A stretch of 64,000 nt of DNA from Pistricoccus aurantiacus (GTDB taxonomy: Bacteria; Pseudomonadota; Gammaproteobacteria; Pseudomonadales; Halomonadaceae), in the NCBI RefSeq assembly GCF_007954585.1, contig NZ_CP042382.1, positions 124,001 through 188,000 on the forward strand, given 5' to 3'. The notes below the pieces were generated by a model that did not search any database, was not told where the DNA came from, and was given only the letters and a program-made list of their open reading frames with translations. The position numbers and the translations under genes are program-made. Every line of letters starts with the position of its first letter. Position 1 is the stretch's first letter. Positions 52,595-63,694 of the stretch are shown piece by piece.

Positions 52595-53469
52595 GCGCGC
52601 CGCCTCCGCTTGAATCTTGGCAATACCAGGGCGAAGCCCACCAGCAAGGCGGTGACCAGGTTCAAATCCTGGGCCTCGAGGCCGATGAAATCCGCGCTGA
52701 GCGCCAGCGCCACCATGATCCGGTAGAGAATCGAACCGAAGATGCAGGCCAGGGTCGCCATGAAGATACTCCGCCCGGGCAACAGCGACTGACCGCCGAT
52801 CACCGCCGCCAGCCCCACCACGATGGTGCCGACCCCCATGGTCACGTCCGCGCTCCCCTGGCTTTGAGCAAAAAGCGCGCCCCCCAGGGCTACAAGCGCA
52901 TTGGAAAGCGCCATGCCCATCAGCACCATGCGGTCCGTATTGATGCCGTTGCCGGAGGCCATACGGGGATTTTCCCCAGTGGCGCGCATTGCCAGCCCCA
53001 CTTCGCTATTGAGAAAGCGATTGAGCAGCGCGGTCACCAAGGCGAGGCCCACCAGAATAGCCAAGGGATAAAGGATATAGCGGCTGACCGGCAGCGTATC
53101 CAGCGGCGTGAAGACGGTTTCTTCCGTCAGCAGCGCGATATTAGGCCGTCCCATGATGCGCAGATTGACGGAATACAGCGCGATCATGGTCAGAATACTG
53201 GCCAGCAGATTGAGAATATTCAGCTTGACCGCCATCCAGGCGGTGATGATACCCGCCAGACTCCCGGCAAGCATGGCAAACAGAATGCCTATCCAGGGAT
53301 TGCCTCCCCCGACGATCCACACCGCCGCCACTGCCGCACCCAAGGGAAAGCTGCCGTCCACGGTCAGATCGGGAAACTCCAGTACCCGAAAGGAAAGATA
53401 AACCCCCAGCGCGACGAAGCCGAAGATCAGCCCCAGTTCCAGGGCGCCAAGAAATGCAATCAGACTCAT
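52591..53469 (-). CDS. ABC transporter permease (LivH-like)
   Basis: 292 residues with about eight membrane segments. The family features LEFPDLTVDGSFPLGAAVAA and ATGENPRMASGNGINTDRMV (EAA-like coupling region) are visible. It forms the channel of an importer with the adjacent ATPase and receptor. It starts at 53469. Between it and the upstream receptor gene lies a hairpin (53504-53524) that probably lowers its expression relative to the receptor. Confidence 0.9.
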   Translation of the reverse strand: MSLIAFLGALELGLIFGFVALGVYLSFRVLEFPDLTVDGSFPLGAAVAAVWIVGGGNPWIGILFAMLAGSLAGIITAWMAVKLNILNLLASILTMIALYSVNLRIMGRPNIALLTEETVFTPLDTLPVSRYILYPLAILVGLALVTALLNRFLNSEVGLAMRATGENPRMASGNGINTDRMVLMGMALSNALVALGGALFAQSQGSADVTMGVGTIVVGLAAVIGGQSLLPGRSIFMATLACIFGSILYRIMVALALSADFIGLEAQDLNLVTALLVGFALVLPRFKRRRRA

Positions 53470-53503
53470 TGACTATCCATAAGAGACAAGCCATGACAGA
53501 GAA

Positions 53504-53524
53504 AGAGGGAGCTTGGCTCCCTCT
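53504..53524 (-). terminator. Hairpin between receptor and permease genes
   Basis: AGAGGGAGC / GCTCCCTCT stem with a 3-base loop, followed on the minus strand by a T-rich run. Typical partial terminator that makes receptor transcript exceed permease transcript. Confidence 0.65.
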
Positions 53525-53549
53525 GAAATGGCGTTTCCAAGGTGAAGAG

Positions 53550-54524
53550 TTATTCGATGATCTTGACCGCGCGTTCTTTCAGCGCCTCGGGAAGCTCGTA
53601 GCCGATGGCATCCGCGGCGTTCTGATTGAGCATCAGTTCGAGTTTTTCCACGGTGCCTACTGGCAGTGATCCTGCCTTTTCGCCTTCGAGCACCTTGGCG
53701 ATCAACTCCCCGGTCTGGCGCCCCATATCGTAGTAACTGAAGCCGAGTGCCGCCAGGGCACCACGCTCCACGGAGGCGTTATCGCCGGTGAAGACCGGAA
53801 TGTCCGCGTCGTAACCGACCTTGATGACTCCCTCAAGGGCGGACACCACGGTATTATCCACTGGTACGTAGATCGCGTCCGCCCGGCCCGCCAGGCTACG
53901 CGCCGCCCCCATCACTTCCGACGTCCTGGACGCACTGGCTTCCACCAGTTGCATATCCATTTCCTTGGTCAGTTGCTTGAGCGTCTCGATCTGGGAAACC
54001 GAATTGGCCTCCCCTGGGTTGTAGATCACCCCCAGGCGCTTGGCGTCCGGGAACATTTCCTGAATCAGTTCGAGCTGCTGCTCGAGCGGCGGCGCATCGA
54101 TGACCCCGGTGATATTACCGCCGGGATTCTGCATGTCGTTGACCAGCTTGGCCGCCAGGGGATCCGTTACCGCGGTAAAGACAATCGGTGTATCCCGCAG
54201 CGCCGCGGCAGCGGATTGAGCGGAAGGCGTGCTGATCGCCAGCACCACGTCCGGATTCTGTCCAGCAAACTTGCGCGCGATCTGAGCGGCGATGGCGGTA
54301 TTGCCCTGGGCGTTCTGGAAATCCACCTCGAGATTGTCGCCTTCCTTGTAGCCGCGCTCGGCGAGCTCATCCAGCGCCCCCTGCCGGCTGGCATCCAGGG
54401 AAGGATGCTCGACGATCTGAGTGATGCCAAGCGTGTAGGTCTGCGCCTGAGCGCCTCCCGCCAGCAGCAGGGAACCCAGCACCACGCCCAATAATTTACG
54501 TTTTATCAATATATTAGATCCCAT
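53550..54524 (-). CDS. ABC transporter substrate-binding protein (TrpX-like family)
   Basis: 324 residues with a signal peptide (LLGVVLGSLLLAGGAQAQ). The mature part is the ABC substrate-binding type found with LivH-like permeases (TYTLGITQIVEHPSLDASRQ, AGQNPDVVLAISTPSAQSAA, then TAVTDPLAAKLV and FTGDNASVERGALAALGFSY). Members such as TrpX bind tryptophan or other aromatic acids; the substrate here cannot be fixed from sequence. I use the ATG at 54524 (MGSNILIKRK) behind AGGGGGCG; a longer frame to 54578 lacks a site. First gene of the three-gene importer operon. Confidence 0.88.
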   Translation of the reverse strand: MGSNILIKRKLLGVVLGSLLLAGGAQAQTYTLGITQIVEHPSLDASRQGALDELAERGYKEGDNLEVDFQNAQGNTAIAAQIARKFAGQNPDVVLAISTPSAQSAAAALRDTPIVFTAVTDPLAAKLVNDMQNPGGNITGVIDAPPLEQQLELIQEMFPDAKRLGVIYNPGEANSVSQIETLKQLTKEMDMQLVEASASRTSEVMGAARSLAGRADAIYVPVDNTVVSALEGVIKVGYDADIPVFTGDNASVERGALAALGFSYYDMGRQTGELIAKVLEGEKAGSLPVGTVEKLELMLNQNAADAIGYELPEALKERAVKIIE

Positions 54525-54676
54525 ATCGCCCCCTGATTGACGTGAGCCGCTAGCGCCAAGACGCTGAATCGGCCACAAGATGTTTCTAGTTGTATCTGTT
54601 TACCCAGCCACCATACCGCGCGGCTCGGGCCTAGCCAAGCACGCCGCTGTCAACGCGACCAATCGTTAGCACGGCC

Positions 54677-55810
54677 CTATTCGGCGTCACGCCGAGGGAA
54701 GCGCTTTAGCTGCATTTCCTGCAGACGACTCAGCGTGCGTCGGAAGGGAAAGGTCAGATAGCCTTCCGAGTACAACTCATCCAAGGCAACCTCTGCCTCG
54801 ATATACAGTGGAATTCCTCGGTCGTAACATTCATCCACCAAGGCAATGAACCGGCGGACGCTATCGTCTTGTGAAGCGAGTGGCGGCAAGTGACGATCGC
54901 CGGTCGCCACCTGTACCGGGGCATCCTCCGTACCTCGTGCGATCCGGCCTGCCTGAGTCTTGCCCTCTAGCCGGGGTACCTCGCTCAGCAGCAGATGATC
55001 ATAGCGTTCACCGAGGGTGATAAAATCCAGCGCCGACAGCGTCTGCTCGCACAGCGCCGCGAAGCGACACCACAGCACCGTCTCGCTGCGGCGAATCACC
55101 GGAATTCGACGGTTTCCCAGCTCGATCGGGTGATCCCAGGCGGGCCTTCCGGCATTCAACTCCTCGAATACCGCCGCCAGCGGGCTGGGCCTGCCTTCCT
55201 CGATCACCCAGTAACGGCAATGACTCGCGCCGGGATGCAACCGGTGATCCTGGCCGCCGTCCACGTTGACTACCCGAGTGTGGCGCTTGATCGCCTCGAT
55301 GGCCGGCAGGAAACGCTCGCGGTTGAAGCCATCCGCGTAAAGCTGATCCGGCGCCTGATTGGAGGTCGCCACCAGCACTACACCCCGGGCGAACAAGGCC
55401 TCGAACAGCCGTCCCAGCAGCATGGCATCGGCGATATCCTCGACCTGCAGCTCATCGAGACACAGCACCCGCCATTTCTCGTTCAGCTCCCGGGCCAACA
55501 GATCGAGGGGGTTGGCGCTGCCGGAGAAATGAAAGAGACGCCGATGCACCCAGCGCATGAAGTGGTGAAAGTGCTGGCGCCAGGCAGGCAACTCGAGACC
55601 CGCATGAAAGCGGTCCATCAGCCAGGTCTTTCCGCGCCCCACCGGCCCCCAGAGATAAACCCCGTTGATACGCTCGTCGAAAGACGCCTGGTGGAGCGCC
55701 CGGCGACAGTCGGTCAGTTGGATCGCCGCCCCACGCTGGGCGGCATCCGGCTGAAAAAGACCGCGCTCGACGGCGCGGTCATAGATCTCTAATGGAGATG
55801 GCTTACTCAT
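54677..55810 (-). CDS. zapE: Cell division protein ZapE (AFG1-like ATPase)
   Basis: 377-residue P-loop ATPase. Walker A is YLWGPVGRGKTWLMDRF, Walker B WRVLCLDELQVEDIADAM, followed by VVLVATSNQAPDQLY and the Arg-containing NRERFLPAI. ZapE is a membrane-associated, ATP-dependent factor acting on the FtsZ ring, needed under oxygen limitation or heat in E. coli. It is on its own here, downstream of cysK by 26 bases and on the same strand, so it may be cotranscribed with cysK. Confidence 0.92.
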   Translation of the reverse strand: MSKPSPLEIYDRAVERGLFQPDAAQRGAAIQLTDCRRALHQASFDERINGVYLWGPVGRGKTWLMDRFHAGLELPAWRQHFHHFMRWVHRRLFHFSGSANPLDLLARELNEKWRVLCLDELQVEDIADAMLLGRLFEALFARGVVLVATSNQAPDQLYADGFNRERFLPAIEAIKRHTRVVNVDGGQDHRLHPGASHCRYWVIEEGRPSPLAAVFEELNAGRPAWDHPIELGNRRIPVIRRSETVLWCRFAALCEQTLSALDFITLGERYDHLLLSEVPRLEGKTQAGRIARGTEDAPVQVATGDRHLPPLASQDDSVRRFIALVDECYDRGIPLYIEAEVALDELYSEGYLTFPFRRTLSRLQEMQLKRFPRRDAE

Positions 55811-55836
55811 GATGACGGTGGAAAGCTGACAGGAGC

Positions 55837-56808
55837 CTATTGCACCGTCTCCTGCTCACCGAAGCGGCCGGCGAACAGGACGGAACTCAGATAACGCTCC
55901 GCCGCGTCCGGCAGCACCACGACGATATTCTTGCCGCGATGCTGGGCCTGCTGACCGACCCGCACCGCCGCCGCCACCGCGGCGCCACAGGAAATCCCGC
56001 ACAGGATGCCTTCTTCCTGCATCAGCCGGTGGGTCATGGCGATGGCGTCTTCGTTGCTCACGGTCTCGACCTGATCCACCTGGCTCATATCCAGGTTCTT
56101 GGGCACGAATCCCGCACCCAGCCCCTGAATCTTGTGGGGAGACGGCGTGAGTTCCTCGCCGTTGCGGGTCTGGCTGATGACCGGCGAGTCCGTCGGTTCC
56201 ACCGCCACCACGGTGATCGGCTTTCCCTGAGCCTGCTTGATATAACGGGATACCCCGGTCAGGGTACCGCCGGTGCCCACGCCGGCGACCAGGATATCGA
56301 TCTCGCCGTCCGTATCGTTCCAGATTTCCGGCCCGGTGGTGGTCTCGTGAATCTTGGGATTGGCCGGATTCTCGAACTGCTGGGGCAGGAAGTACTTGTC
56401 CGGCTCCGCCGCCGCCATATCTTCTGCCTTGGCGATGGCGCCGGACATGCCCTTGGCGGGCTCCGTCAGTACCAGTTCCGCTCCTAGCGCCTTGAGCACC
56501 TGGCGCCGCTCCAGGCTCATGGAGGCGGGCATGGTCAGCACGATGGGATAGCCTCGAGCGGCGGCGACGAAGGCCAGGGCGATGCCGGTATTACCGCTGG
56601 TCGGCTCGATGATGGTCATGCCCGGCTTGAGCACGCCGCGCTCTTCTGCGTCCCAGATCATCGAAGCGCCGATACGGCACTTGACGCTATAGGCCGGATT
56701 GCGTCCTTCGATCTTGGCCCAGATGGTCGCGCCGTCGTTGACTCGATTGAGCCGCACCAGCGGCGTATTGCCGATGGCCTGAGAATTGTCGTCGTAGATA
56801 CGTGCCAT
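55837..56808 (-). CDS. cysK: Cysteine synthase A (O-acetylserine sulfhydrylase)
   Basis: PLP-dependent enzyme of 323 residues that makes cysteine from O-acetylserine and sulfide. Motifs: [12 protein letters not shown] with the PLP lysine at about 43, [13 protein letters not shown], the phosphate-binding [15 protein letters not shown] and [12 protein letters not shown]. CysK rather than CysM is indicated by length and the SVKCRIG and [11 protein letters not shown] stretches. The start ATG at 56808 follows AGGAGG. The gap to astB (79 bases) should hold its promoter. Confidence 0.95.
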   Translation of the reverse strand: MARIYDDNSQAIGNTPLVRLNRVNDGATIWAKIEGRNPAYSVKCRIGASMIWDAEERGVLKPGMTIIEPTSGNTGIALAFVAAARGYPIVLTMPASMSLERRQVLKALGAELVLTEPAKGMSGAIAKAEDMAAAEPDKYFLPQQFENPANPKIHETTTGPEIWNDTDGEIDILVAGVGTGGTLTGVSRYIKQAQGKPITVVAVEPTDSPVISQTRNGEELTPSPHKIQGLGAGFVPKNLDMSQVDQVETVSNEDAIAMTHRLMQEEGILCGISCGAAVAAAVRVGQQAQHRGKNIVVVLPDAAERYLSSVLFAGRFGEQETVQ

Positions 56809-56887
56809 GAAACCCTCCTGATAAGAACGCCTGTGACCAGGACATGAGAAGCATCATAGCACTCGCCGACCCGGCCGGTGGAAGCGA

Positions 56888-58240
56888 TCAGGCGCCCTGC
56901 TGAAAGGGATAGACGGAGCCGATCTCGAGAATCCCGGTCAGCTCGTCCAGGGCCGCCAGGGTTTCCCGGGCCAACTGTGGATCCGCCAGGTATTCCGGCG
57001 CCAGCTCTTCCCGATAGTGACGCTCGACCCAGCCCACCAGTTCAGCGTACAGGTCATCGTTCAGCAGCACCCGGCCGGAAAGCGCCCGGCGCTCCGCCTC
57101 GCTCAACACCACCCGCAGCCGCAGACAGGCCGGGCCGCCGCCGTTACGCATGCTTTGCTTGACGTCCTTGACCAGCACCTCGCCGATGGGGTTGGGCCCC
57201 GCCAGCAGCAGATCCTGAATGGTGCGCCATACGCCGTCATTGGTCTGGCATTCCCCAGGCACTACCAGGGTCATGGAGCCGTCCGCGTTGGCCAGCAACT
57301 GAGAGTTGAAAAGGTAGGTCGCCACTGCGTCTTCGAGACTCACCGCCTCCTCGGGCACTCGTACTGGAATCAACGGCGTTCCCAGCTTGGCGCGCAGTTC
57401 ATCCAAGGTCCGCTCTTCGTCGAGAAACGCCATCTCGTGATAGAGCAGCACCGGCCCGTTACCCACGCTGATCACGTCGTTATGAAACACCCCGGCGTCG
57501 ATGGCCCGAGGATGCTGCTGGGCAAAGACGACTTGTCGTTCTTCCAGACCGTGCTGGCGGGCGATGGCCTGGCTCGCCTCCCGGGTCTGGCGAGCCGGGT
57601 AGCGACTCGGCGCCACGGCACCGCCCAAGGCCTGGCGACCGTAGACGAACAGATGTATCCCGGAAGCGCCATAATCGTCGCCAACCAGATCGCAAAAGCG
57701 CGTGTGATTGGCGGCGCCCTCGTCGGCAAACGCAGGCGTCGCCGGCAAGGCGGGATGATGGGCAAAATGCGCCTCGTCCTTGAAGATCGCCGCCAGCACC
57801 TGGCCGGTAGTGCGGGGCTCCAGGAAGCGATGAAAACTCGATTGCAGATTGGCGGGGGTGAAATGCACCCGGCCATCGCGCACGTCTGCGCTAGGCGTCA
57901 CCGTCGCCGCGTTGGCGGTCCACATGCTGGAGGCGGAACAGGCCGCCCGCAAAAGCTGCGGCGCTTCCTTGGCGGCGCGCTCCAGTACCGTGGAATCGCT
58001 GCCCTGAAAGCCGAGATCACGAAGCGCGTCCAGGTCCGGGCGCTGCTGGGGCGGCAGTACGCCCTGGGCATAGCCCGCTTCCATCAGCGACTTCATCTTC
58101 GCCAAGCCCTGCAGGGCGGCTTCCCGGGGTCGGGATACTTGCCCCCCGTGAGCCATGGACGCAACGTTGCCGTGAGCCAGGCCGGAATAGTTATGAGTCG
58201 GTCCGACCAGGCCATCGAAATTGATTTCTTTGGTGCTCAT
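56888..58240 (-). CDS. astB: N-succinylarginine dihydrolase
   Basis: 450-residue enzyme that splits N2-succinylarginine to succinylornithine, CO2 and two ammonia, the second step of arginine succinyltransferase catabolism. It begins [18 protein letters not shown], the clear family start, and has the amidinohydrolase-type cysteine in [16 protein letters not shown]. It overlaps astD by 4 bp (ATGA). It is the last ast gene in view; astE does not follow, as cysK comes next. Confidence 0.95.
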   Translation of the reverse strand: MSTKEINFDGLVGPTHNYSGLAHGNVASMAHGGQVSRPREAALQGLAKMKSLMEAGYAQGVLPPQQRPDLDALRDLGFQGSDSTVLERAAKEAPQLLRAACSASSMWTANAATVTPSADVRDGRVHFTPANLQSSFHRFLEPRTTGQVLAAIFKDEAHFAHHPALPATPAFADEGAANHTRFCDLVGDDYGASGIHLFVYGRQALGGAVAPSRYPARQTREASQAIARQHGLEERQVVFAQQHPRAIDAGVFHNDVISVGNGPVLLYHEMAFLDEERTLDELRAKLGTPLIPVRVPEEAVSLEDAVATYLFNSQLLANADGSMTLVVPGECQTNDGVWRTIQDLLLAGPNPIGEVLVKDVKQSMRNGGGPACLRLRVVLSEAERRALSGRVLLNDDLYAELVGWVERHYREELAPEYLADPQLARETLAALDELTGILEIGSVYPFQQGA

Positions 58241-59706
58241 AACGTCAGCCCCGGCGGTAGTTGATCCGGCATCGCCAGAGTCTCCGCTTCCATGGACGCC
58301 ACCGGATAGGCGCAGTAGTCCGCCGCATAGTAGGCGCTGGGGCGATGGTTGCCGCTTTCTCCCACGCCGCCGAAGGGCGCGTCTCCGGAAGCGCCGGTGG
58401 TCTGACGATTCCAGTTGACGATGCCCGCGCGAATGCGCAGCAGGAAGTCGTCCCAGTCGTCACGCTCACCGCCGATCAGCCCGGCGGAAAGCCCGTAGCG
58501 GGTATCGTTGGCAAGCGCGATGGCCTCGTCCCAGTTTCGATAGCGATAGACCTTGAGCAGCGGGCCGAAATGCTCCTCGTCCGGAATCTCCAGGCCGGTC
58601 ACGTCCAGCAGCGCCGGAGACAGTAGGCTGGTGCCCTCCTCCAGGCGCCGCATGCGCACCAGCACCGTGGCGCCCTGGGCCTCCAGCGCCTGCTGGGCGG
58701 AAAGCAAGCCTTCCGCCGCCTGAGAGCTGACCAGGCCAGCATAGAACGGCGGCGGCTCGCTGAACTGTCCGGCAACATGAAGTTGCCGCATGGCGGTGAT
58801 CAGGGCCTCGAGCAGCCGATCGCCGACCTCGCCTTTCGGCACGATCAAGCGGCGGGCGCAGGTGCAGCGCTGTCCGCCGGACAGGAACGCGGATTGCAGG
58901 ATGGTCAGCACCGCGGCCGCCTGATCCGGCACGCTCCTGATCACCAGCGGATTGTTACCGCCAAGCTCCAGGGCAAGAATCTTGTCGAGCTGCCCGGCAA
59001 ACTGGCGGTGAAGCATGCCTCCCACCTTGGCGCTGCCGGTAAACAGCAGTCCGTCGATATCCGGCGACCCGGCCAGAGCCTGACCCACCGAAACGGCACC
59101 TTGCACCAGATTGAGAACGCCGCTCGGCAGACCAGCTTCCTGCCAGCACTGCAGGGTCAGGTCCGCGGTAAGCGGCGTCTGCTCGCTGGGCTTGAACACC
59201 ACGCAGTTGCCCGCCAGCAGCGCCGGGACGATATGGCCGTTGGGCAGGTGGCCGGGGAAATTGTAGGGGCCGAAGACCGCCATCACCCCGTGGGGCCGAT
59301 GTCTCAAGACGGCCTTGGCACCGGCAACCTCCTTCTCCCGCTGGCCGGTGCGCTCCCGGTAGGCGGCAATCGACAGAGCTACCTTGCCGATCATTGCCCC
59401 CACTTCGGTACGCGCTTCCCACAAGGGCTTGCCGGTTTCCCCGGCAATGGCCCGGGCCAGGGGCTCCTTGCGAGCTTCCAGCACCTCGCGAAAGCACTCC
59501 ACCAACGCCTGACGCGCTTCGAAGGGGCGCCTTGCCCAGTCCGGGAAGGCTCCCCGGGCGGCGATAATCGCTGAAGTCACCTGATCGCTGCTGGCGCCGG
59601 CTCCTTGCCACAGCGCATCGCCGGAGACCGGATCCCGTTTGGTGAAGGACTTCGCATTGCCCATGACCCAGTCGTTGCCGATCAGTAGTTGTTGCTTGGG
59701 TTGCAT
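58237..59706 (-). CDS. astD: Succinylglutamate-semialdehyde dehydrogenase
   Basis: 489-residue NAD-dependent aldehyde dehydrogenase; catalytic Cys in [14 protein letters not shown] and Glu in [12 protein letters not shown]. Oxidises N-succinylglutamate semialdehyde to succinylglutamate, the fourth step. The ATG at 59706 ([10 protein letters not shown]) is preceded by AGGAGG; the open frame to 59748 overlaps the aruG end and is not needed. Follows aruG by 25 bases and overlaps astB. Confidence 0.94.
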   Translation of the reverse strand: MQPKQQLLIGNDWVMGNAKSFTKRDPVSGDALWQGAGASSDQVTSAIIAARGAFPDWARRPFEARQALVECFREVLEARKEPLARAIAGETGKPLWEARTEVGAMIGKVALSIAAYRERTGQREKEVAGAKAVLRHRPHGVMAVFGPYNFPGHLPNGHIVPALLAGNCVVFKPSEQTPLTADLTLQCWQEAGLPSGVLNLVQGAVSVGQALAGSPDIDGLLFTGSAKVGGMLHRQFAGQLDKILALELGGNNPLVIRSVPDQAAAVLTILQSAFLSGGQRCTCARRLIVPKGEVGDRLLEALITAMRQLHVAGQFSEPPPFYAGLVSSQAAEGLLSAQQALEAQGATVLVRMRRLEEGTSLLSPALLDVTGLEIPDEEHFGPLLKVYRYRNWDEAIALANDTRYGLSAGLIGGERDDWDDFLLRIRAGIVNWNRQTTGASGDAPFGGVGESGNHRPSAYYAADYCAYPVASMEAETLAMPDQLPPGLTL

Positions 59707-59731
59707 TTTTCCTCCTGGTCCTTCTGGGCTT

Positions 59732-60766
59732 CTAGGTTTCGAGCACACGCAGCGTATCGCCGCTGCGGACGTTCAGGCGCTTCGCTTCCTGTTCCGTGAG
59801 CGTGATCACGCCCTCATCGCCGGGGCCGCGGTCCAGCCAGGCGGCGCGAAAATCCAGCATGTTGGTGGTGGCCGCCAACCAGCTCGGTCGTTCCTCTCCA
59901 GGTTTTGATTTCTCTACTATCTCGACCTGACAGCGTCGGGACACCCGTATCGCCCGCACGTCGTCGATATAGGCCTCCACCGTGGGGCCACCGTCGAAGA
60001 TATCGATATAGCCTTCCCAGCGCAGCCCCTCCTTCTTGAGCATTTCCAGGGCCGGGCGGGTCTGCTCGTGGACCTGGCCGATACAGGCCCGGGCTTCCTC
60101 GGAAAGAAAGGGCGTATAGATCGGGAACTTCGGCATCAACTCGCCGATGAAGCTCTTCTGGCCAAGGCCGGTCAGACGATCCGCTTCCTCGAAGTCCAGC
60201 GGGAAGAAATGGCTGCCTAGACACTGCCAGAACGGACTCTTGCCCTCCGCGTTGAAGACGCCGCGCATTTCCGCCAGCACCTTGTCCGGGAAGCGGTCGC
60301 GAAACTCCGCCATGAACAGCCACCGCGCCTTGGACAGCAGCGCGCCGTTGCGCTGATGCCGCCGGTCGACGCCGCGATATTCCGGGCGCAAAAACAGCGA
60401 GGCGACTTCCGCGTTGCCAGTATGGTCCGAGCTCAGAAACAGGGTATCAATGGTGCGATGCAGATCGAGCTGTACCGAGGAGTGCGCCAGGGTGCCCAGA
60501 TGATAATGATAGAAGGGAATCTCTCGACCTACCTGGGCCTCGATGGCGCAGCAGCCGGCGAGCTCGCCCTCCTCTTCGTCTTCCAGCACGAAGAAATACA
60601 GCCGGTCGTCTACCGGGGTGCGTTCCTCGAAGGCCTGGGCGGCGGTTTCGATCTTTCTGGCCAGGAATTCCCGGTTGTCCGGCAGGGAGGTAAAGCCGAC
60701 GCCGGTCTGCCGAGCCAGCACCTGCAGGCCGTCCAGATCGCCCCGGGCAATGGGTCGAATGCGCAT
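59732..60766 (-). CDS. aruG: Arginine N-succinyltransferase, beta-type subunit (AruG)
   Basis: 344 residues. Transfers succinyl from succinyl-CoA to arginine, the first step of the pathway. Family stretches: RIRPIARGDLDGLQVLARQT, EVASLFLRPEYRGVDRRHQR, EMRGVFNAEGKSPFWQCLGS and YIDIFDGGPTVEAYIDDVRA. The start ATG at 60766 overlaps the stop of aruF by one base (TGATG). Pseudomonas-type bacteria use two homologous subunits, AruF and AruG; both occur here in tandem. Confidence 0.92.
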   Translation of the reverse strand: MRIRPIARGDLDGLQVLARQTGVGFTSLPDNREFLARKIETAAQAFEERTPVDDRLYFFVLEDEEEGELAGCCAIEAQVGREIPFYHYHLGTLAHSSVQLDLHRTIDTLFLSSDHTGNAEVASLFLRPEYRGVDRRHQRNGALLSKARWLFMAEFRDRFPDKVLAEMRGVFNAEGKSPFWQCLGSHFFPLDFEEADRLTGLGQKSFIGELMPKFPIYTPFLSEEARACIGQVHEQTRPALEMLKKEGLRWEGYIDIFDGGPTVEAYIDDVRAIRVSRRCQVEIVEKSKPGEERPSWLAATTNMLDFRAAWLDRGPGDEGVITLTEQEAKRLNVRSGDTLRVLET

Positions 60767-61857
60767 CACAGCTCTCCTTTGTCCGGGGCAGTGGGCAGAT
60801 CCAGCGGCGCGGCAAGGATCGCGCGGCCCTCCTCGACTCCGAGCACCTCCGCATGCTCTGGCGACAGCATCAGTTGCCCGGTAGGTGATAACGCGTAGGG
60901 TGCCACCACGCAGCGAAAGTCCTCGCGCTTCTGATTGGCCACCAGCGCCGGCTCCGTGTCCGGCAGGGATTCTTCCGGGCGAATCCGTACCGGATGCCAG
61001 CTCGCCCGGCGCAGGGTTTCCAGACGAAAGCGCTCGCCCTTGACCACCGGTCCCGCATCGAAGATATCCACATGGCGGGAGCGCTGGAAACCCTCCGCGA
61101 GCATCTCCGCCAGGGCGCGCTCGTGCTGAGGATGCTCACGGCCAATGGCCGCCCGGGCCTGGGACGTGAGCAGCGGCAGATAAAGCGGAAACTGCGGCAT
61201 TACCTCGGCGATGAAGCTTTTCGATCGCACCCCGGCGATATGATTGATCTCCTCGTAATTACGCACGAAGAAATGCCGCCCGACGCTGTTCCAGAACGGC
61301 GATTCCCCTTGGGCGTCCAGAAAGCCGGGGAACGCCACCGCCAGCATCTCCGCGAAGCGCTCCGGATACTGAGCGATGAACATCAGCCGTGACCGGCGCA
61401 GCAGGCTTTCCGCGCTGGTGCCTTGATAGCCCGGATCCAGGGACAGCGCGCACAGCAGTGTGGCATCGGAGACCTCGTGAGACAGGGCCAGGGTCTGCAC
61501 CTCCCGACGCACGTTGAGCTGCTGGGAGGCGTGAATCAGGGTTTCCTGACGGTAGGTGTAGTAGGCGTCCCGGGCCCCGGCCAGGGCCCGAAGGGTGGCG
61601 GTACCCACCACCGTCTGACGCTCCCGATCCTCGAGGACGAAGGTGTAATGCTCGTCGCCGGGAAACTCCACCTCCCGGCGGAAGGCATCGTTCGAGCGGG
61701 AGATACGCTCCTCGAGTCGGTCCCTATGCGCCGGCAGGTTGGTCAGCCGTGGTATCGCTACCTCTGCCAGCCGCTCCAGGGCCGGCAGGTCCGTATGCCG
61801 GGCCGGGCGCACCATCAGGACGGCGGTGAGTGAAGCCTGGGGAGTTCGCTCACGCAT
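60766..61857 (-). CDS. aruF: Arginine N-succinyltransferase, alpha-type subunit (AruF)
   Basis: 363 residues, a paralogue of the adjacent aruG product (MVRPARHTDLPALERLAEVA, ALSLDPGYQGTSAESLLRRS, FLDAQGESPFWNSVGRHFFV, HVDIFDAGPVVKGERFRLET). AruF also takes ornithine in characterised species. The first ATG at 61857 is behind AAGGG; the family start at MVRPAR (61815) is also possible. It starts 6 bases after astC. The end shares a base with the aruG start. Confidence 0.9.
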   Translation of the reverse strand: MRERTPQASLTAVLMVRPARHTDLPALERLAEVAIPRLTNLPAHRDRLEERISRSNDAFRREVEFPGDEHYTFVLEDRERQTVVGTATLRALAGARDAYYTYRQETLIHASQQLNVRREVQTLALSHEVSDATLLCALSLDPGYQGTSAESLLRRSRLMFIAQYPERFAEMLAVAFPGFLDAQGESPFWNSVGRHFFVRNYEEINHIAGVRSKSFIAEVMPQFPLYLPLLTSQARAAIGREHPQHERALAEMLAEGFQRSRHVDIFDAGPVVKGERFRLETLRRASWHPVRIRPEESLPDTEPALVANQKREDFRCVVAPYALSPTGQLMLSPEHAEVLGVEEGRAILAAPLDLPTAPDKGEL

Positions 61858-61863
61858 AAGCGG

Positions 61864-63168
<1,305 letters not shown>

Positions 63169-63224
63169 TCACGAATCGCGGTTACACTGGCTGTCTGTTA
63201 GCGCCATCGGGAATTCAGTTTGCC

Positions 63225-63299
63225 ATGTTCAACACCACCGCCTGGAACCGTCTGCGTTATTCACTTTATGCGCCGATTTATGATCTGGTGGCGGATTGA
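63225..63299 (+). pseudogene. Remnant of a class I methyltransferase (N-terminal fragment)
   Basis: 24 codons from ATG to TGA reading MFNTTAWNRLRYSLYAPIYD, then LVAD. The WNRxRYxxxAPxYD start is typical of class I SAM-dependent methyltransferases of the UbiE or phospholipid methyltransferase type. The rest of the gene is absent, so this looks like a deletion scar next to the incoming MNT/HEPN module. Short match, so modest certainty. Confidence 0.5.
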
Positions 63300-63355
63300 A
63301 CAGCGCCGCGGATGAAAAAATGGCAACATGACTGCAATACGCCTTGGAGCCTGAC

Positions 63356-63694
63356 ATGCGCCGCCTTGACCATGACACGAAAGAAGCTGTCCAGCGCTTT
63401 CTCGCTTTGATAGCCAGTCATTACGACATGGCCGGAGCCATCGTCTATGGCAGCCGTGCACGGGGTACGCACCGTCCCGACAGCGATGCGGATGTTGCCG
63501 TGTTGTTGAAGGGAAAGCCCCAACGATTCTTGACCACTAAGCTTGCGATGGCAGACATAGCCTTTGACATACTGCTGGAAACAGGCGTCAACATTTCTCC
63601 GCTACCGATATGGCTCGAAGAATGGGAGCATCCCGAGAACTACTCGAACCCTGCCCTGCTTCAAAATATCGTTAGAGAGGGAATTCGTCTGTGA
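63356..63694 (+). CDS. MNT-type nucleotidyltransferase antitoxin (MntA-like)
   Basis: 112-residue minimal nucleotidyltransferase with the motif GSRARGTHRPDSDADVAVLL (about 32-51), carrying the catalytic GS and DxD residues. In HEPN/MNT systems such proteins AMPylate and silence a HEPN ribonuclease toxin. The ATG at 63356 (MRRLDHDTKE) is used; a TTG four codons upstream is possible. The stop overlaps the HEPN gene start by 4 bp (GTGA), as usual for such pairs. Confidence 0.88.
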   Translation: MRRLDHDTKEAVQRFLALIASHYDMAGAIVYGSRARGTHRPDSDADVAVLLKGKPQRFLTTKLAMADIAFDILLETGVNISPLPIWLEEWEHPENYSNPALLQNIVREGIRL

